A DNA stretch of 64,000 bases from Streptomyces sp. NBC_01016 (GTDB lineage Bacteria; Actinomycetota; Actinomycetes; Streptomycetales; Streptomycetaceae), in the NCBI RefSeq assembly GCF_026341035.1, contig NZ_JAPEOQ010000001.1:5208001-5272000 (forward strand), in the 5' to 3' direction. Within the stretch, counting starts at the first letter, position 1, and each line of letters begins with the position of its first letter. Under the pieces are notes generated by a model that was given only the letters and a program-made list of their open reading frames with translations, had not been told where the DNA came from and did not search any database. Below are positions 50,398 to 58,024 of this stretch, piece by piece. The translations under genes were made by a program, and so were the position numbers.

Positions 50398-50492
50398 GCC
50401 GCGACCTCCGTCACGATCACGGCCGGGAGCTCGGAGCTGCTCCAGCTGGTCAGGGCGGGCCGTCCGGGCGTTTTCGCGGTGGTGTCGGGCAT
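50394..50492 (-). CDS. possible 32-residue leaderless peptide coupled to aminotransferase
   Basis: A 33-codon frame beginning ATG 50492 and ending with a stop that overlaps the aminotransferase start (ATGA). It has no ribosome site, but TATGAT at 50499-50504 (minus strand) is a perfect -10 placed 6 bases ahead, so the transcript would start on the ATG. The sequence starts MPDTTAKTPGRP and ends PAVIVTEVAA. It could be a leader peptide, or simply the promoter-proximal start of the aminotransferase message. Confidence 0.45.
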   Translation of the reverse strand: MPDTTAKTPGRPALTSWSSSELPAVIVTEVAA

Positions 50493-50498
50493 GGCGTG

Positions 50499-50504
50499 AT
50501 CATA
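50499..50504 (-). promoter_or_regulatory. -10 box for leaderless transcript of the small frame/aminotransferase
   Basis: TATGAT on the minus strand, just beyond the stop of catC and 6 bases before ATG 50492. No good -35 was seen. Confidence 0.5.
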
Positions 50505-50506
50505 TT

Positions 50507-50803
50507 TCAGGGGGCGGGGTCCCCGGCGGCGAGGTCCGACGGATGCTGGGCGAGCGGTGTCACCTCGATGGACATGAAGGGGAACAGTGGGAGGTTCCAC
50601 AGGATGCGGTGCAGCGTCTCGTTGTCGGCGACGTCGAAGACGCTGAGGTTGGAGTACTGGCCGACACATCGCCAGATGTGCACCCACTCACCGGACTTCT
50701 GCAGCTCATGGCAGTAGGCCTTCTCGCGGGCCACCAGGTCGGCGCGGTCGTCCGGCGCGAGATCGCGCGGGATGTCGACGTCCATGCGTACAGCGAACAG
50801 CAT
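50507..50803 (-). CDS. catC: muconolactone delta-isomerase
   Basis: A 98-residue protein of the compact muconolactone isomerase family: MLFAVRMDVDIPRDLAPD, EKAYCHELQKSGEWVHIWRCVGQYSNLSVFDVADNETLHRIL (in parts), LPLFPFMSIEVTPLAQHP. It moves the double bond of muconolactone to give 3-oxoadipate enol-lactone, third step of the catechol ortho pathway. The ATG is 6 bases after catA, so the genes are co-transcribed. Confidence 0.92.
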   Translation of the reverse strand: MLFAVRMDVDIPRDLAPDDRADLVAREKAYCHELQKSGEWVHIWRCVGQYSNLSVFDVADNETLHRILWNLPLFPFMSIEVTPLAQHPSDLAAGDPAP

Positions 50804-50809
50804 CGTGCA

Positions 50810-51664
50810 TCACGCCTTGTCGAGAACGAAGTCGTACGTCACCTCGCGCCCGTCGCCCGCGGCGACCGGCGTCGGATCGAGGATCAGCTCGGGCTTGACG
50901 GCGTCGGCGATGTCGTCGGACACGTGCTCGCCGCCCTTGAAGTACAGCTGGGTGGTGATGAGTTGGTGGTCGGGAGCCGACACCTTGAGGTGCAGATGGG
51001 CCGGGCGCCAGGCGTGCCAGCCCGCGGCCGAGATGAGCTGGCCGCAGGAGCCGTCGGTGGGGATCTGGTACGGGGCCGGCTGCACCGTGTGGATCTTGAA
51101 GTTGCCCTGCTCGTCGGCGGCGACCGTGCCGCGCAGGTTCCACTCCGGCAGGCCGGGAGCGTACTGGGAGTAGAAGCCGTCGTCGTCGGCGTGCCACATC
51201 TCGACGGTGGCGCCGGAAAGGGGGGTGCCGTCGACGGTGCGCACCTGGCCCTGGAACAGCAGGGGTGTGCCGCCCTCGTCCTCGCGCATCGGCAGGGTGG
51301 CCTCGGCGGGCAGCTCCGGCGCGTCGGGGACGTAGTACGGGCCCTCGATGGTGCCCTTGCTGCCCTCCCGGTCCTCGTTCGCGACCTCCTCGACGACGTG
51401 CTCGACCCACACGTCGAGGAACAGCGGCCACTCGCCGTCCTCGCCGACCTGGATCAGCCACGACTTGAGAGCGTCGTACTCGGCGTAGGTCACCTTGTGG
51501 CGGCGGATGATGTCGTGGGTGGCGCCCAGGAGTTCGGAGACGAGGGTGTTCACCCGCGCGGTGTCGGCGGCCGGGGCCCCGGCGCGCTGCTTGCTGCGGA
51601 ACTGGTCGGTGGCCGCGTTGCCCGATGCGGCGGCCGTGGCCTGCTCTGTGGCGGTGTCGGTCAT
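50810..51664 (-). CDS. catA: catechol 1,2-dioxygenase
   Basis: A 284-residue intradiol dioxygenase: the Fe(III) tyrosines are in GPYYVPDAP and YQIPTDG, and the histidines in WRPAHLHLKV; the N-terminal helical dimer segment (TRVNTLVSELLGATHDIIRRHKVTYAEYDALKSWLIQV in parts) is present. It opens catechol to cis,cis-muconate. An Ala/Thr-rich start precedes the domain. It lies between catB and catC and uses the promoter of the whole cat operon. Confidence 0.93.
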   Translation of the reverse strand: MTDTATEQATAAASGNAATDQFRSKQRAGAPAADTARVNTLVSELLGATHDIIRRHKVTYAEYDALKSWLIQVGEDGEWPLFLDVWVEHVVEEVANEDREGSKGTIEGPYYVPDAPELPAEATLPMREDEGGTPLLFQGQVRTVDGTPLSGATVEMWHADDDGFYSQYAPGLPEWNLRGTVAADEQGNFKIHTVQPAPYQIPTDGSCGQLISAAGWHAWRPAHLHLKVSAPDHQLITTQLYFKGGEHVSDDIADAVKPELILDPTPVAAGDGREVTYDFVLDKA

Positions 51665-51706
51665 GATGTGTCCCGTCCTTGATGGGGTGGAGGTGCGTCG
51701 GGTGTG

Positions 51707-52810
51707 TCAGACGTCCTGGCGGTAGCGGGCCAGCTTCTCGGGGTCGATGTCGATCCCGAGGCCCGCGCCCTCGCGGACGCGCAGCGTCCCGTCCGCGATG
51801 GTGAGCGGCTCGGTGAGCAGGTCGTCGGACATGTCGAGGAAGTTGGAGAGTTCACCGGCGTGCAGCGAGGAAGTGCGGTGGGCGGCGCCGAACGCGACGG
51901 AGCACAACGTGCCGATCTGCCCGTCGATCTGATTGCCCATCACCACCTCGACGCCGAGGCCCTCGCACTGGTGCAGCACCCGCTGGGAGGCGGTGAAACC
52001 GGTGCGGGCGGTCTTGATGCTGATGGCGGTCGCCGAGCCACTGAGCAGCTCGCGGGTGACCTCGGCTGCCCGGGTCGCGCTCTCGTCGGCGATGAAGGGG
52101 ACCTGGCTCTGCGCGACGAGCCACCGCCGCCCCAACACGTCGTCGGCGGGGCAGAGTTCCTCCGCGAACGTCAGGTCCAGGTCGGCCATCTCGCGCAGGG
52201 CGCGGGCCGCGTCGGACGGCGACCAGCCGCGGTTGCCGTCGACGTAGAGCTCCACGTCCGGGCCGAGTGCCGTACGCAGCGCCCGGCAGGCGGCGACGTC
52301 CTCGGAGTACGGGTTGCGGCCGACCTTCACCTTGAAGGTGGTGATGCCGTACGTGTCCCGGATCCGTTCGGCCTCGGCGACCATCGCGTCGGCCGGGGCG
52401 AAGCCGACCATGTGGCTGACGCGCATCCGGTCGCCGAAGCCGCCGAGAAGGCCGGACACCGGCAGTCCCGCGTGCTGGCCGAGCAGGTCCCACAGGGCCA
52501 TGTCGATGGCGGCCTTGGCGGCCGGGTTGCCCACGGTCCGGTCGAGGCGGGCGTGCACCATCTCCCGTTCCAGGACGGTGAGTCCGAGGATCTGCGGCGT
52601 GAAGATCTTCTCGATCACCGCGACGACGGACTCCTGCGTCTCGCCGTACGTGTAGGGGCGCGGCGGCGCCTCGGCGGTTCCCACCAGGCCCTCGTCGGTG
52701 TGCACGCGGACCAGTACGTGGTCGGCGGTGTGCACCTCGCCGCTCGCGAAACGCAGCGGCTTGACGTAGGGAATGGCAAAGGGAATGGCCTCCACCTTGA
52801 CGATCTTCAT
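51707..52810 (-). CDS. catB: muconate cycloisomerase
   Basis: A 367-residue enolase-superfamily enzyme: the KxK lysines are in FKVKVGRNP, metal carboxylates in ELYVDGNRGW, FAEELCPADD, FIADESAT, and the later lysine is in SIKTARTG. It turns cis,cis-muconate into muconolactone. ATG 52810 is used. It sits 16 bases after catR and 42 bases before catA. Confidence 0.92.
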   Translation of the reverse strand: MKIVKVEAIPFAIPYVKPLRFASGEVHTADHVLVRVHTDEGLVGTAEAPPRPYTYGETQESVVAVIEKIFTPQILGLTVLEREMVHARLDRTVGNPAAKAAIDMALWDLLGQHAGLPVSGLLGGFGDRMRVSHMVGFAPADAMVAEAERIRDTYGITTFKVKVGRNPYSEDVAACRALRTALGPDVELYVDGNRGWSPSDAARALREMADLDLTFAEELCPADDVLGRRWLVAQSQVPFIADESATRAAEVTRELLSGSATAISIKTARTGFTASQRVLHQCEGLGVEVVMGNQIDGQIGTLCSVAFGAAHRTSSLHAGELSNFLDMSDDLLTEPLTIADGTLRVREGAGLGIDIDPEKLARYRQDV

Positions 52811-52826
52811 GGCATTCCCTCGGTCC

Positions 52827-53735
52827 TCATAGGGTTTCCTCGGTCTCTCTCGCAAGCAGGTCGTGCCGCTCCAGGACGTCAAGGAGCTGCCGGATCAGTG
52901 GTGTCTCGTCCTCGGGGCGCCAGGCCAGTGCCAGCGGCACGGTCAGCGCGTCCTCGATCGCCCGGCACACGACGCCCTCGCGGGGCGCGGAGCGGATCGA
53001 GGCGGGCAGCACCGCCACCCCGAGACCGGCGGCGACCAGGGCGAGCGCGGCCGAGGTCTCGGTGACCTCGTACGCGCGGTGCGGATAGAAACCCGAGGCC
53101 AGGCAGGAGCGGACGACGGCGTCGTTGACGACGGAGCCGAGCGTCGCGCCGTACATGATGAAGTCCTCGTGGCGCAGCTGCTCGACGCGGATGTCCTGGG
53201 CTTCGGCGAGCCGGTGACCCTCCGGTACGGCCGCGATGAGCGGCTCGTCGGCGATCAGCCGGTGCGCGATGCCCTCCTGGCGGATGGGCGGGCGCAGCAC
53301 GCCGACGTCGAGGCGCCGCTCGATGAGGCCGAGCTCCTGGGCGGGCGTCAGCATCTCCGTGTGCACCTCCATCCGTACGTGCGGCATCTCCTGTTTCACC
53401 AGCCGTGCCAGGGACGGCAGTTGGCGGTACGAGGCGGACCCGGTCAGGCCGACCCGGAGCACCCCCTCGACGCCGGTGGCGAACCGACCCACGCGGGCCA
53501 CCGCCTCGTCGACGGATTTGAGGATGCGCTCCACATCGGTGCGGAACACCTCGCCCGCGCCGGTCAGGGACACCTGCCGGGTGGTGCGGGTGAACAGCTC
53601 CACACCCAGTTCCGTCTCCAGGCGACGGATCGCCTGGGAGAGCGGCGGCTGAGCCATGTGCAGCGCCTGCGCGGCCTTGCCGAAGTGACGTGTCTCGGCG
53701 ACGGCCGCGAAGTAGCGCAGGTGCCTCAATTCCAT
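52827..53735 (-). CDS. catR: LysR-type regulator of the cat operon
   Basis: A 302-residue LTTR: MELRHLRYFAAVAETRHFGKAAQALHMAQPPLSQAIRRLETELGVELF spans the helix-turn-helix (in two parts); the C-terminal inducer domain includes IRQEGIAHRLIADEPLIAAVPEGHRLA. It is the first gene of the cat operon rather than divergent from it, which is uncommon for LTTRs, and is therefore expected to be co-induced with catBAC in response to cis,cis-muconate. An ATACCC...GGGTAT region upstream may be its site. Confidence 0.88.
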   Translation of the reverse strand: MELRHLRYFAAVAETRHFGKAAQALHMAQPPLSQAIRRLETELGVELFTRTTRQVSLTGAGEVFRTDVERILKSVDEAVARVGRFATGVEGVLRVGLTGSASYRQLPSLARLVKQEMPHVRMEVHTEMLTPAQELGLIERRLDVGVLRPPIRQEGIAHRLIADEPLIAAVPEGHRLAEAQDIRVEQLRHEDFIMYGATLGSVVNDAVVRSCLASGFYPHRAYEVTETSAALALVAAGLGVAVLPASIRSAPREGVVCRAIEDALTVPLALAWRPEDETPLIRQLLDVLERHDLLARETEETL

Positions 53736-53800
53736 CCGACTGCCCCTTTGTTGCGGATCGGCGGGGCCCTCGTTGCGCTTCAGCGTAGGGAGCGGACCCC

Positions 53801-53830
53801 ATACCCCACAAATATCTTGTTGCAGGGTAT
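53801..53830 (-). promoter_or_regulatory. candidate LTTR binding region upstream of catR
   Basis: Outer arms ATACCC (53801-53806) and GGGTAT (53825-53830) with an inner ACAAATATC/TTGT dyad (53808-53820), 65-95 bases upstream of catR. A T-N11-A type LysR site is possible. Confidence 0.5.
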
Positions 53831-53920
53831 TGAGAGGTCCGCGATATCAATAGCCCCCGGGTCAGCCTCGGGGGGAGGGGCGCAGGATGATCGAGCTGGG
53901 CGCCACCCAGAAGACCGGCC

Positions 53921-54943
53921 TCACTCGTACATCACGTACGACGGGCGCGGGCGCAGGCCGAGGACCTGGTCGGGGGTCATCAGGTGGGTGCCGCCCTCGG
54001 TGTCCTCCTCGAGGAACAGCTTGAAACCGGTGCGGAGCCGGTCGGGCATCTTGTCGACCAGGCGGTCCCAGGTGTGCCGTTTGAGCTGGGGGCTGCCTAT
54101 GCCGTCGGCACTCTTGATCACGGCTACTCCGTCGGGGACGTCGAGCGCCGCTTCGTCGTGGACGACCGACTCCGCGACCTGGTGGTAGACGAACGCCTTC
54201 TCCGGCAGGTCGTGGTGGTCCACGAGCGAGGCGAGATGGTCGGCGATCCGGGTGAGTTCGGACCCGCTGGTGTGTCCGTACGTGTCGCCGGGGATCTGGC
54301 CGGTATCCATCTCCCACTCGGGGTCGAGTGCGATGCCCACGTCCGGCCGGACGAGCCACTTCTCCAGGGCCTTCACCTCGTCGAGGGCGTCCGCGCGGCC
54401 GGGTTGGATGTTGAGCAGCAGCAGCGCCTTGTGTCGGCGCGCGGCCTCGTGGAAGGTGCGGATCGTCTCGTCGGGCGTGCGCGTGCGGTACGTGCCGTCG
54501 GGGCCCGCGCCGGGGTTGGCGACGGTGGCGAGCAGTTCGAGGACGGGCAGCACGCGGCGGCCGTCGGCGTACGCGCGCCCGCGCCGTTCGAGCTCCGCGA
54601 CACGGTCGTCGAGGTCACCCGTGCCGAGCCGGCCGAGCGCGGTCGCGCCCGGCAGCCCGCAGTAGCCGACGAGCCGGTGCTCGGGGAACAACCGGCGCCC
54701 GCCGCGCGGCAGTTCGGGGCGGTGGTGGGTGGGGCTGGGTGAGGGGGACCGCGAGGACTTCGAGGGTCCGCGTGCCGCCTTCTCGGTACCGGAGGGCCGG
54801 TCGTCGGCCCCGGACGTGCCGCATCCGCCGATGAGCGCGGCCGCGGAGGTCGCCCCCGCGGCGAGCAGCACCCGCCGCCGCGAACCTCCCGCCCCGGGGT
54901 CCGTGCTGTCGTCCCGGCCGGCGCTGTGACCGACTGTCCGCAT
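53921..54943 (-). CDS. Tat-exported lipoprotein, unknown function
   Basis: A 340-residue protein. The N-terminus GSRRRVLLAAGATSAAALIGGC combines a Tat motif with a lipobox Cys, then a Ser/Pro-rich linker (SRSPSPSPTHH). The mature part is a soluble domain with VGYCGLPGATALGRLG, LLLLNIQPGRADALDEVKALEKW (in parts), IALDPEWEMDTGQIPGDTYG and a C-terminal TGFKLFLEEDTEGG. It looks like a TIM-barrel-like domain, but no family was recognised. ATG 54943 is chosen for GGGGAGG 5 bases upstream. Confidence 0.72.
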   Translation of the reverse strand: MRTVGHSAGRDDSTDPGAGGSRRRVLLAAGATSAAALIGGCGTSGADDRPSGTEKAARGPSKSSRSPSPSPTHHRPELPRGGRRLFPEHRLVGYCGLPGATALGRLGTGDLDDRVAELERRGRAYADGRRVLPVLELLATVANPGAGPDGTYRTRTPDETIRTFHEAARRHKALLLLNIQPGRADALDEVKALEKWLVRPDVGIALDPEWEMDTGQIPGDTYGHTSGSELTRIADHLASLVDHHDLPEKAFVYHQVAESVVHDEAALDVPDGVAVIKSADGIGSPQLKRHTWDRLVDKMPDRLRTGFKLFLEEDTEGGTHLMTPDQVLGLRPRPSYVMYE

Positions 54944-55063
54944 CTGGCCTCCCCACGTAGTGATCATCGTCCGTGGGGTGCCTTGCCGACGAGTGCGATG
55001 CGAAACGTGTGCGGGATACGCATGCGGTGCTGATCGGCCACGCGGCCGGGGGTAGGGGTGGAG

Positions 55064-55699
55064 CTACGCGGACGCGGCCCCGGTGTCCGTCTCCTCGCAC
55101 GGGCGCAGTGCGTCCACCACGAGGTCGAGCAGCGGACCGACGCGGTCCGCGCGGTCGCCCGCCGTCGTGGACAGGAACACGCCGAGCAGCATGGTGATCA
55201 CGTCGTCGGCGGGTACGTCGCCGCGCAGCGTGCCCGCGCGCGAGCCGGCGTCCAGGAACGAGGTGACCGCGGCGGTCAGCCGCTCCCGGGTGTTCGCCGT
55301 GACGCCACGCCCGGAGGCCGGGGCGAGAGCGAGGCTGCCGGCCATCGCGCGCTTCGTCGTGACGAGGTCCGCGTACCGGTTCATCCATGCCCGCAGCGCG
55401 TCCTGCGGCGGCAGCTCGCCGAGCAGGGGTTCGACGGCGTCGGTCACGGCGTCCAGCTCGGCGGAGTAGACGGCCTCGACGAGGGCCTCACGGGTGGGGA
55501 AGTGCCGGTAGAGGGTGCCGATGCCGACCCCCGCCTCCCGGGCGATCGCCTCCAGCGCCACCGTCGTGTCGTCCCGGGTGAAGGCGGTACGGGCGGTGGT
55601 GAGGAGTCTCTCCCGGTTGCGGCGCGCGTCCGCGCGGGCGGGGCGGTCGGCCTTGCCCCCGCTGGGCGCCGGGTTCGGGTCATTCGTGGACGCAGGCAA
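55064..55699 (-). CDS. TetR-family regulator
   Basis: A 211-residue regulator: helix-turn-helix TTVALEAIAREAGVGIGTLYRHFPTREALVEAVYSAEL (in parts), typical of the SCO-type TetR group, and a C-terminal helical domain. The start is TTG 55699; GGAGGAG, part of a palindrome, serves as ribosome site. Divergent from an aldo/keto reductase gene with two matching palindromes, so it probably represses both. Confidence 0.86.
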   Translation of the reverse strand: MPASTNDPNPAPSGGKADRPARADARRNRERLLTTARTAFTRDDTTVALEAIAREAGVGIGTLYRHFPTREALVEAVYSAELDAVTDAVEPLLGELPPQDALRAWMNRYADLVTTKRAMAGSLALAPASGRGVTANTRERLTAAVTSFLDAGSRAGTLRGDVPADDVITMLLGVFLSTTAGDRADRVGPLLDLVVDALRPCEETDTGAASA

Positions 55700-55701
55700 A
55701 G

Positions 55702-55715
55702 CGGAGGCTCCTCCG
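55702..55715. promoter_or_regulatory. TetR operator copy 1 (overlaps TetR ribosome site)
   Basis: CGGAGG-CT-CCTCCG; on the minus strand it includes GGAGGAG used as the TetR ribosome site. Confidence 0.65.
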
Positions 55716-55735
55716 GTTGTGCTACCTTCGACGTA

Positions 55736-55751
55736 ACGGAGGTTCCTCCGT
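55736..55751. promoter_or_regulatory. TetR operator copy 2 (AKR side)
   Basis: ACGGAGG-TT-CCTCCGT, a perfect palindrome 32 bases upstream of the aldo/keto reductase ATG; centre 35 bp from copy 1. Confidence 0.68.
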
Positions 55752-55782
55752 TTCCTCTATCTTCGCACGAGGCGGGATTCCC

Positions 55783-56763
55783 ATGACCTCTTCCGCGTCT
55801 TCTTCTGCTTCCTCTCCCTCCACTTCCTCACCCTCCGCCGTCACCGCGAACGGCACCCCGCGCCCCGGCGGCGCCGGACGGCTCTTCGGCCGGGACGTCT
55901 CGCGCGTCGGATTCGGCGCGATGCAGATGCCCCGCCTGGACCCGGACCGCGCCGCGGCCGTCGCGCTGCTGCGCCGCGCCGTCGAGCTGGGCATCGACCA
56001 CATCGACACCGCCCAGTTCTACGGGCACGGTTTCTCCAACGAGATCATCCGCGAGGCGCTGCGCCCCGAGGACGACGTCCTCGTCGTCAGCAAGGTCGGC
56101 GCCACCCCCGACTCCGAAGGACCGCTGCCGCTGCGGCTCGCCCAACGGCCCGAGGAACTGCGGGCCGGCGTCGAGGACAACCTCAAGAGCCTCGGCGTCG
56201 ACCAGGTCCCACTGGTCAACCTGCGCCGCGCCGAGACAGGCCCCGGACTGCGGGCCGAGGGCGACCAGATCGTCGACATCGACGACCAGCTCGCCGTCAT
56301 GACCGCCCTGCGCGACGAGGGCAAGATCGGCGCCATCGGGCTCAGCAATGTGGGCATCGACGAACTGCGCCGGGGCCTGCCCGCCGGGATCGCCTGCGTA
56401 CAGAACGCCTACAGCCTCGTGGCCCGCGGCGACGAGGAGATGCTGCGGCTCTGCCTCGACGAGGGCATCGCCTGGGTGCCCTACTTCCCGCTGGGCAGCG
56501 CCTTCCCCGGCATGCCCAAGGTCACGGACGAGCCCGCCGTCACCGCGGCCGCCGAGAAGCTGGGCGCGTCCCCGGCCCAGGTCGGCCTCGCCTGGCTGCT
56601 GCACCACGCCCCGAACGTCCTGCTGATCCCGGGCACCGCGAACGCCGACCACCTCGCGGCGAACGTCGAAGCGGGCGCGCTCGCCCTCGACGCGGCGACG
56701 CTGGCCGAGCTGGACGCGGTGCCGACGCGATCGGGCGACATCGAGATCGAGGACCACGAGTGA
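55783..56763 (+). CDS. aldo/keto reductase
   Basis: A 326-residue (alpha/beta)8 NADPH oxidoreductase. DVSRVGFGAMQMPR, active-site Asp and Tyr in HIDTAQFYGHG, Lys in VVSKVG, and the NADPH-binding C-terminal LLIPGTANADHLAANV. The fourth catalytic residue, a His in most AKRs (often in DLYxxH), is replaced here: the strand reads VPLVNLRRAE. This occurs in some subfamilies. A 20-residue Ser/Thr-rich lead-in precedes the domain. Controlled by the divergent TetR gene. A strong hairpin follows its stop. Confidence 0.87.
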   Translation: MTSSASSSASSPSTSSPSAVTANGTPRPGGAGRLFGRDVSRVGFGAMQMPRLDPDRAAAVALLRRAVELGIDHIDTAQFYGHGFSNEIIREALRPEDDVLVVSKVGATPDSEGPLPLRLAQRPEELRAGVEDNLKSLGVDQVPLVNLRRAETGPGLRAEGDQIVDIDDQLAVMTALRDEGKIGAIGLSNVGIDELRRGLPAGIACVQNAYSLVARGDEEMLRLCLDEGIAWVPYFPLGSAFPGMPKVTDEPAVTAAAEKLGASPAQVGLAWLLHHAPNVLLIPGTANADHLAANVEAGALALDAATLAELDAVPTRSGDIEIEDHE

Positions 56764-56785
56764 GCGGTTCACGAGTGAGCGGTTG

Positions 56786-56828
56786 ACGGCGGCGTTCGGG
56801 CCTGGATGCCGGGTCCGAACGCCGCCGT
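56786..56828 (+). terminator. terminator after aldo/keto reductase gene
   Basis: A perfect 14-bp inverted repeat, ACGGCGGCGTTCGG (56786-56799) and its complement (56815-56828), with a 15-base loop, 23 bases after the stop. Confidence 0.82.
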
Positions 56829-56936
56829 ACGCGCAGGGCTCCCGGCCGCCCCGCCGTGCGAGCGACCGCTCCCCGGGTCAGTCTGGAGAGCGGAGCCACG
56901 CAGGCAGGACGGCAGAGCCGACGAGGGAGCGCACAC

Positions 56937-57812
56937 ATGGCGGGCCACGTGCTGGTCGGGGCCGATGGATCGGATTCGAGCCTGGAGGCGGTCGCGGTCG
57001 CCGCTCACGAGGCGCGGCGGCGCGGGCTCGGTGTGCGCGTCCTGAACGCGTTCACCTGGCCGATGCTGAAGTTTCGGCACGGCTCGTCGTCCGAGGAGAC
57101 GGCGGAGCCGGCCCTGCGCCGTCGGGCCGAGGAGATCGTGGCGGCGGCGGTCGAGCGGGTCCGCACCGAGGAGCCCGGCCTCGCCCCGGTCGAGGGCGAA
57201 GTCGTCACGGGCGAAGCGCTCACCGTCCTGGCCGCCCGCTCGCGCGACGCCGACCTGATCGTCGTCGGCAGCCGCGGCCTGGGCGCCTTCTCCGGCCTGC
57301 TGATCGGCTCGGTCGCCGTGCACCTCGCCGCGCACGCGGACTGCCCGGTCCTCGTCGTACGCGGCCGAGCCCGGCCGGAGGGCCCCGTCGCGGTCGCCGT
57401 CGACGGCTCGGACGCTGCGAAGACGGCGGTCGAGGAGGCCTTCGACGAGGCCGCGCACCGCGGGGCGGAGCTGCTCGCCGTGCACGTGTGGAACACCTGG
57501 AGCGGCACGGGCCCCGCGGGCCCCGGCGCCCCCGCGCCGCTCTGGTACGACACGGACAAGCTGCGCGAGGACAGCGAGCAGACGCTGTCCGGGGCGCTGG
57601 CCGCCGGCCGGATCCGCCACCCCGATGTCGAGGTGGAGGCGCGCTCGGTGCACGGCCGGGTGCGCCCGAGCCTGATCGAGACCTCGCAGGAGGCGAGCCT
57701 CCTCGTGGTCGGCGCGCGCGGCCGGGGCGGCTTCCAGGGGCTGCTGCTCGGCTCGGTCAGCCAGGCGCTGCTGCACCACGGGGACTGCCCGGTCCTCGTC
57801 ACGCGCCGCTGA
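56937..57812 (+). CDS. tandem universal stress protein
   Basis: A 291-residue protein with two UspA domains. Domain 1: HVLVGADGSDSSLEAVAVAAHEA, VVGSRGLGAFSGLLIGSVAVHLAAHADCPVLVVR; domain 2: VAVAVDGSDAAKTAVEEAFDEA, VVGARGRGGFQGLLLGSVSQALLHHGDCPVLVTRR (each split into G-x2-G-x9-G type ATP motifs). Such tandem Usps in actinobacteria respond to oxygen limitation or stationary phase. GAGGGAG precedes ATG 56937. Single gene. Confidence 0.9.
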   Translation: MAGHVLVGADGSDSSLEAVAVAAHEARRRGLGVRVLNAFTWPMLKFRHGSSSEETAEPALRRRAEEIVAAAVERVRTEEPGLAPVEGEVVTGEALTVLAARSRDADLIVVGSRGLGAFSGLLIGSVAVHLAAHADCPVLVVRGRARPEGPVAVAVDGSDAAKTAVEEAFDEAAHRGAELLAVHVWNTWSGTGPAGPGAPAPLWYDTDKLREDSEQTLSGALAAGRIRHPDVEVEARSVHGRVRPSLIETSQEASLLVVGARGRGGFQGLLLGSVSQALLHHGDCPVLVTRR

Positions 57813-57912
57813 CGGGCCGACAGTTCCCTCCAGGCGGCCGCGCGGCGCGAACACCCCTGCCGTCCCCCGGAATTGATCACGGGTCTGGACAGCCCGGCAC
57901 CCACCCTCGTAG

Positions 57913-57928
57913 CTTAACGAATGTTCAA
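57913..57928. promoter_or_regulatory. operator-like site upstream of enoyl-CoA hydratase operon
   Basis: CTTAACGAATGTTCAA, closely matching a site ahead of the acyl-CoA dehydrogenase gene (62592-62607); AAC-N4-GTT is the dyad. It is flanked by a 9-bp inverted repeat CACCCACCC / GGGTGGGTG (57898-57906, 57933-57941). Confidence 0.6.
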
Positions 57929-58024
57929 TGCGGGGTGGGTGAGGCCGAGCCGTGCCGGGCGGAGCGGTCGTCGGCCGCTCCGTCGCAGCGTACGCAGTCC
58001 GCGACCCACTCCGGGAGCCCCGCA

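Noticed and set aside
57960..57982. Small hairpin (CGGAGCGG/CCGCTCCG) as a riboswitch or terminator
   Set aside because: Only an 8-bp stem in the leader of the enoyl-CoA hydratase gene, with no known aptamer features or T tract.
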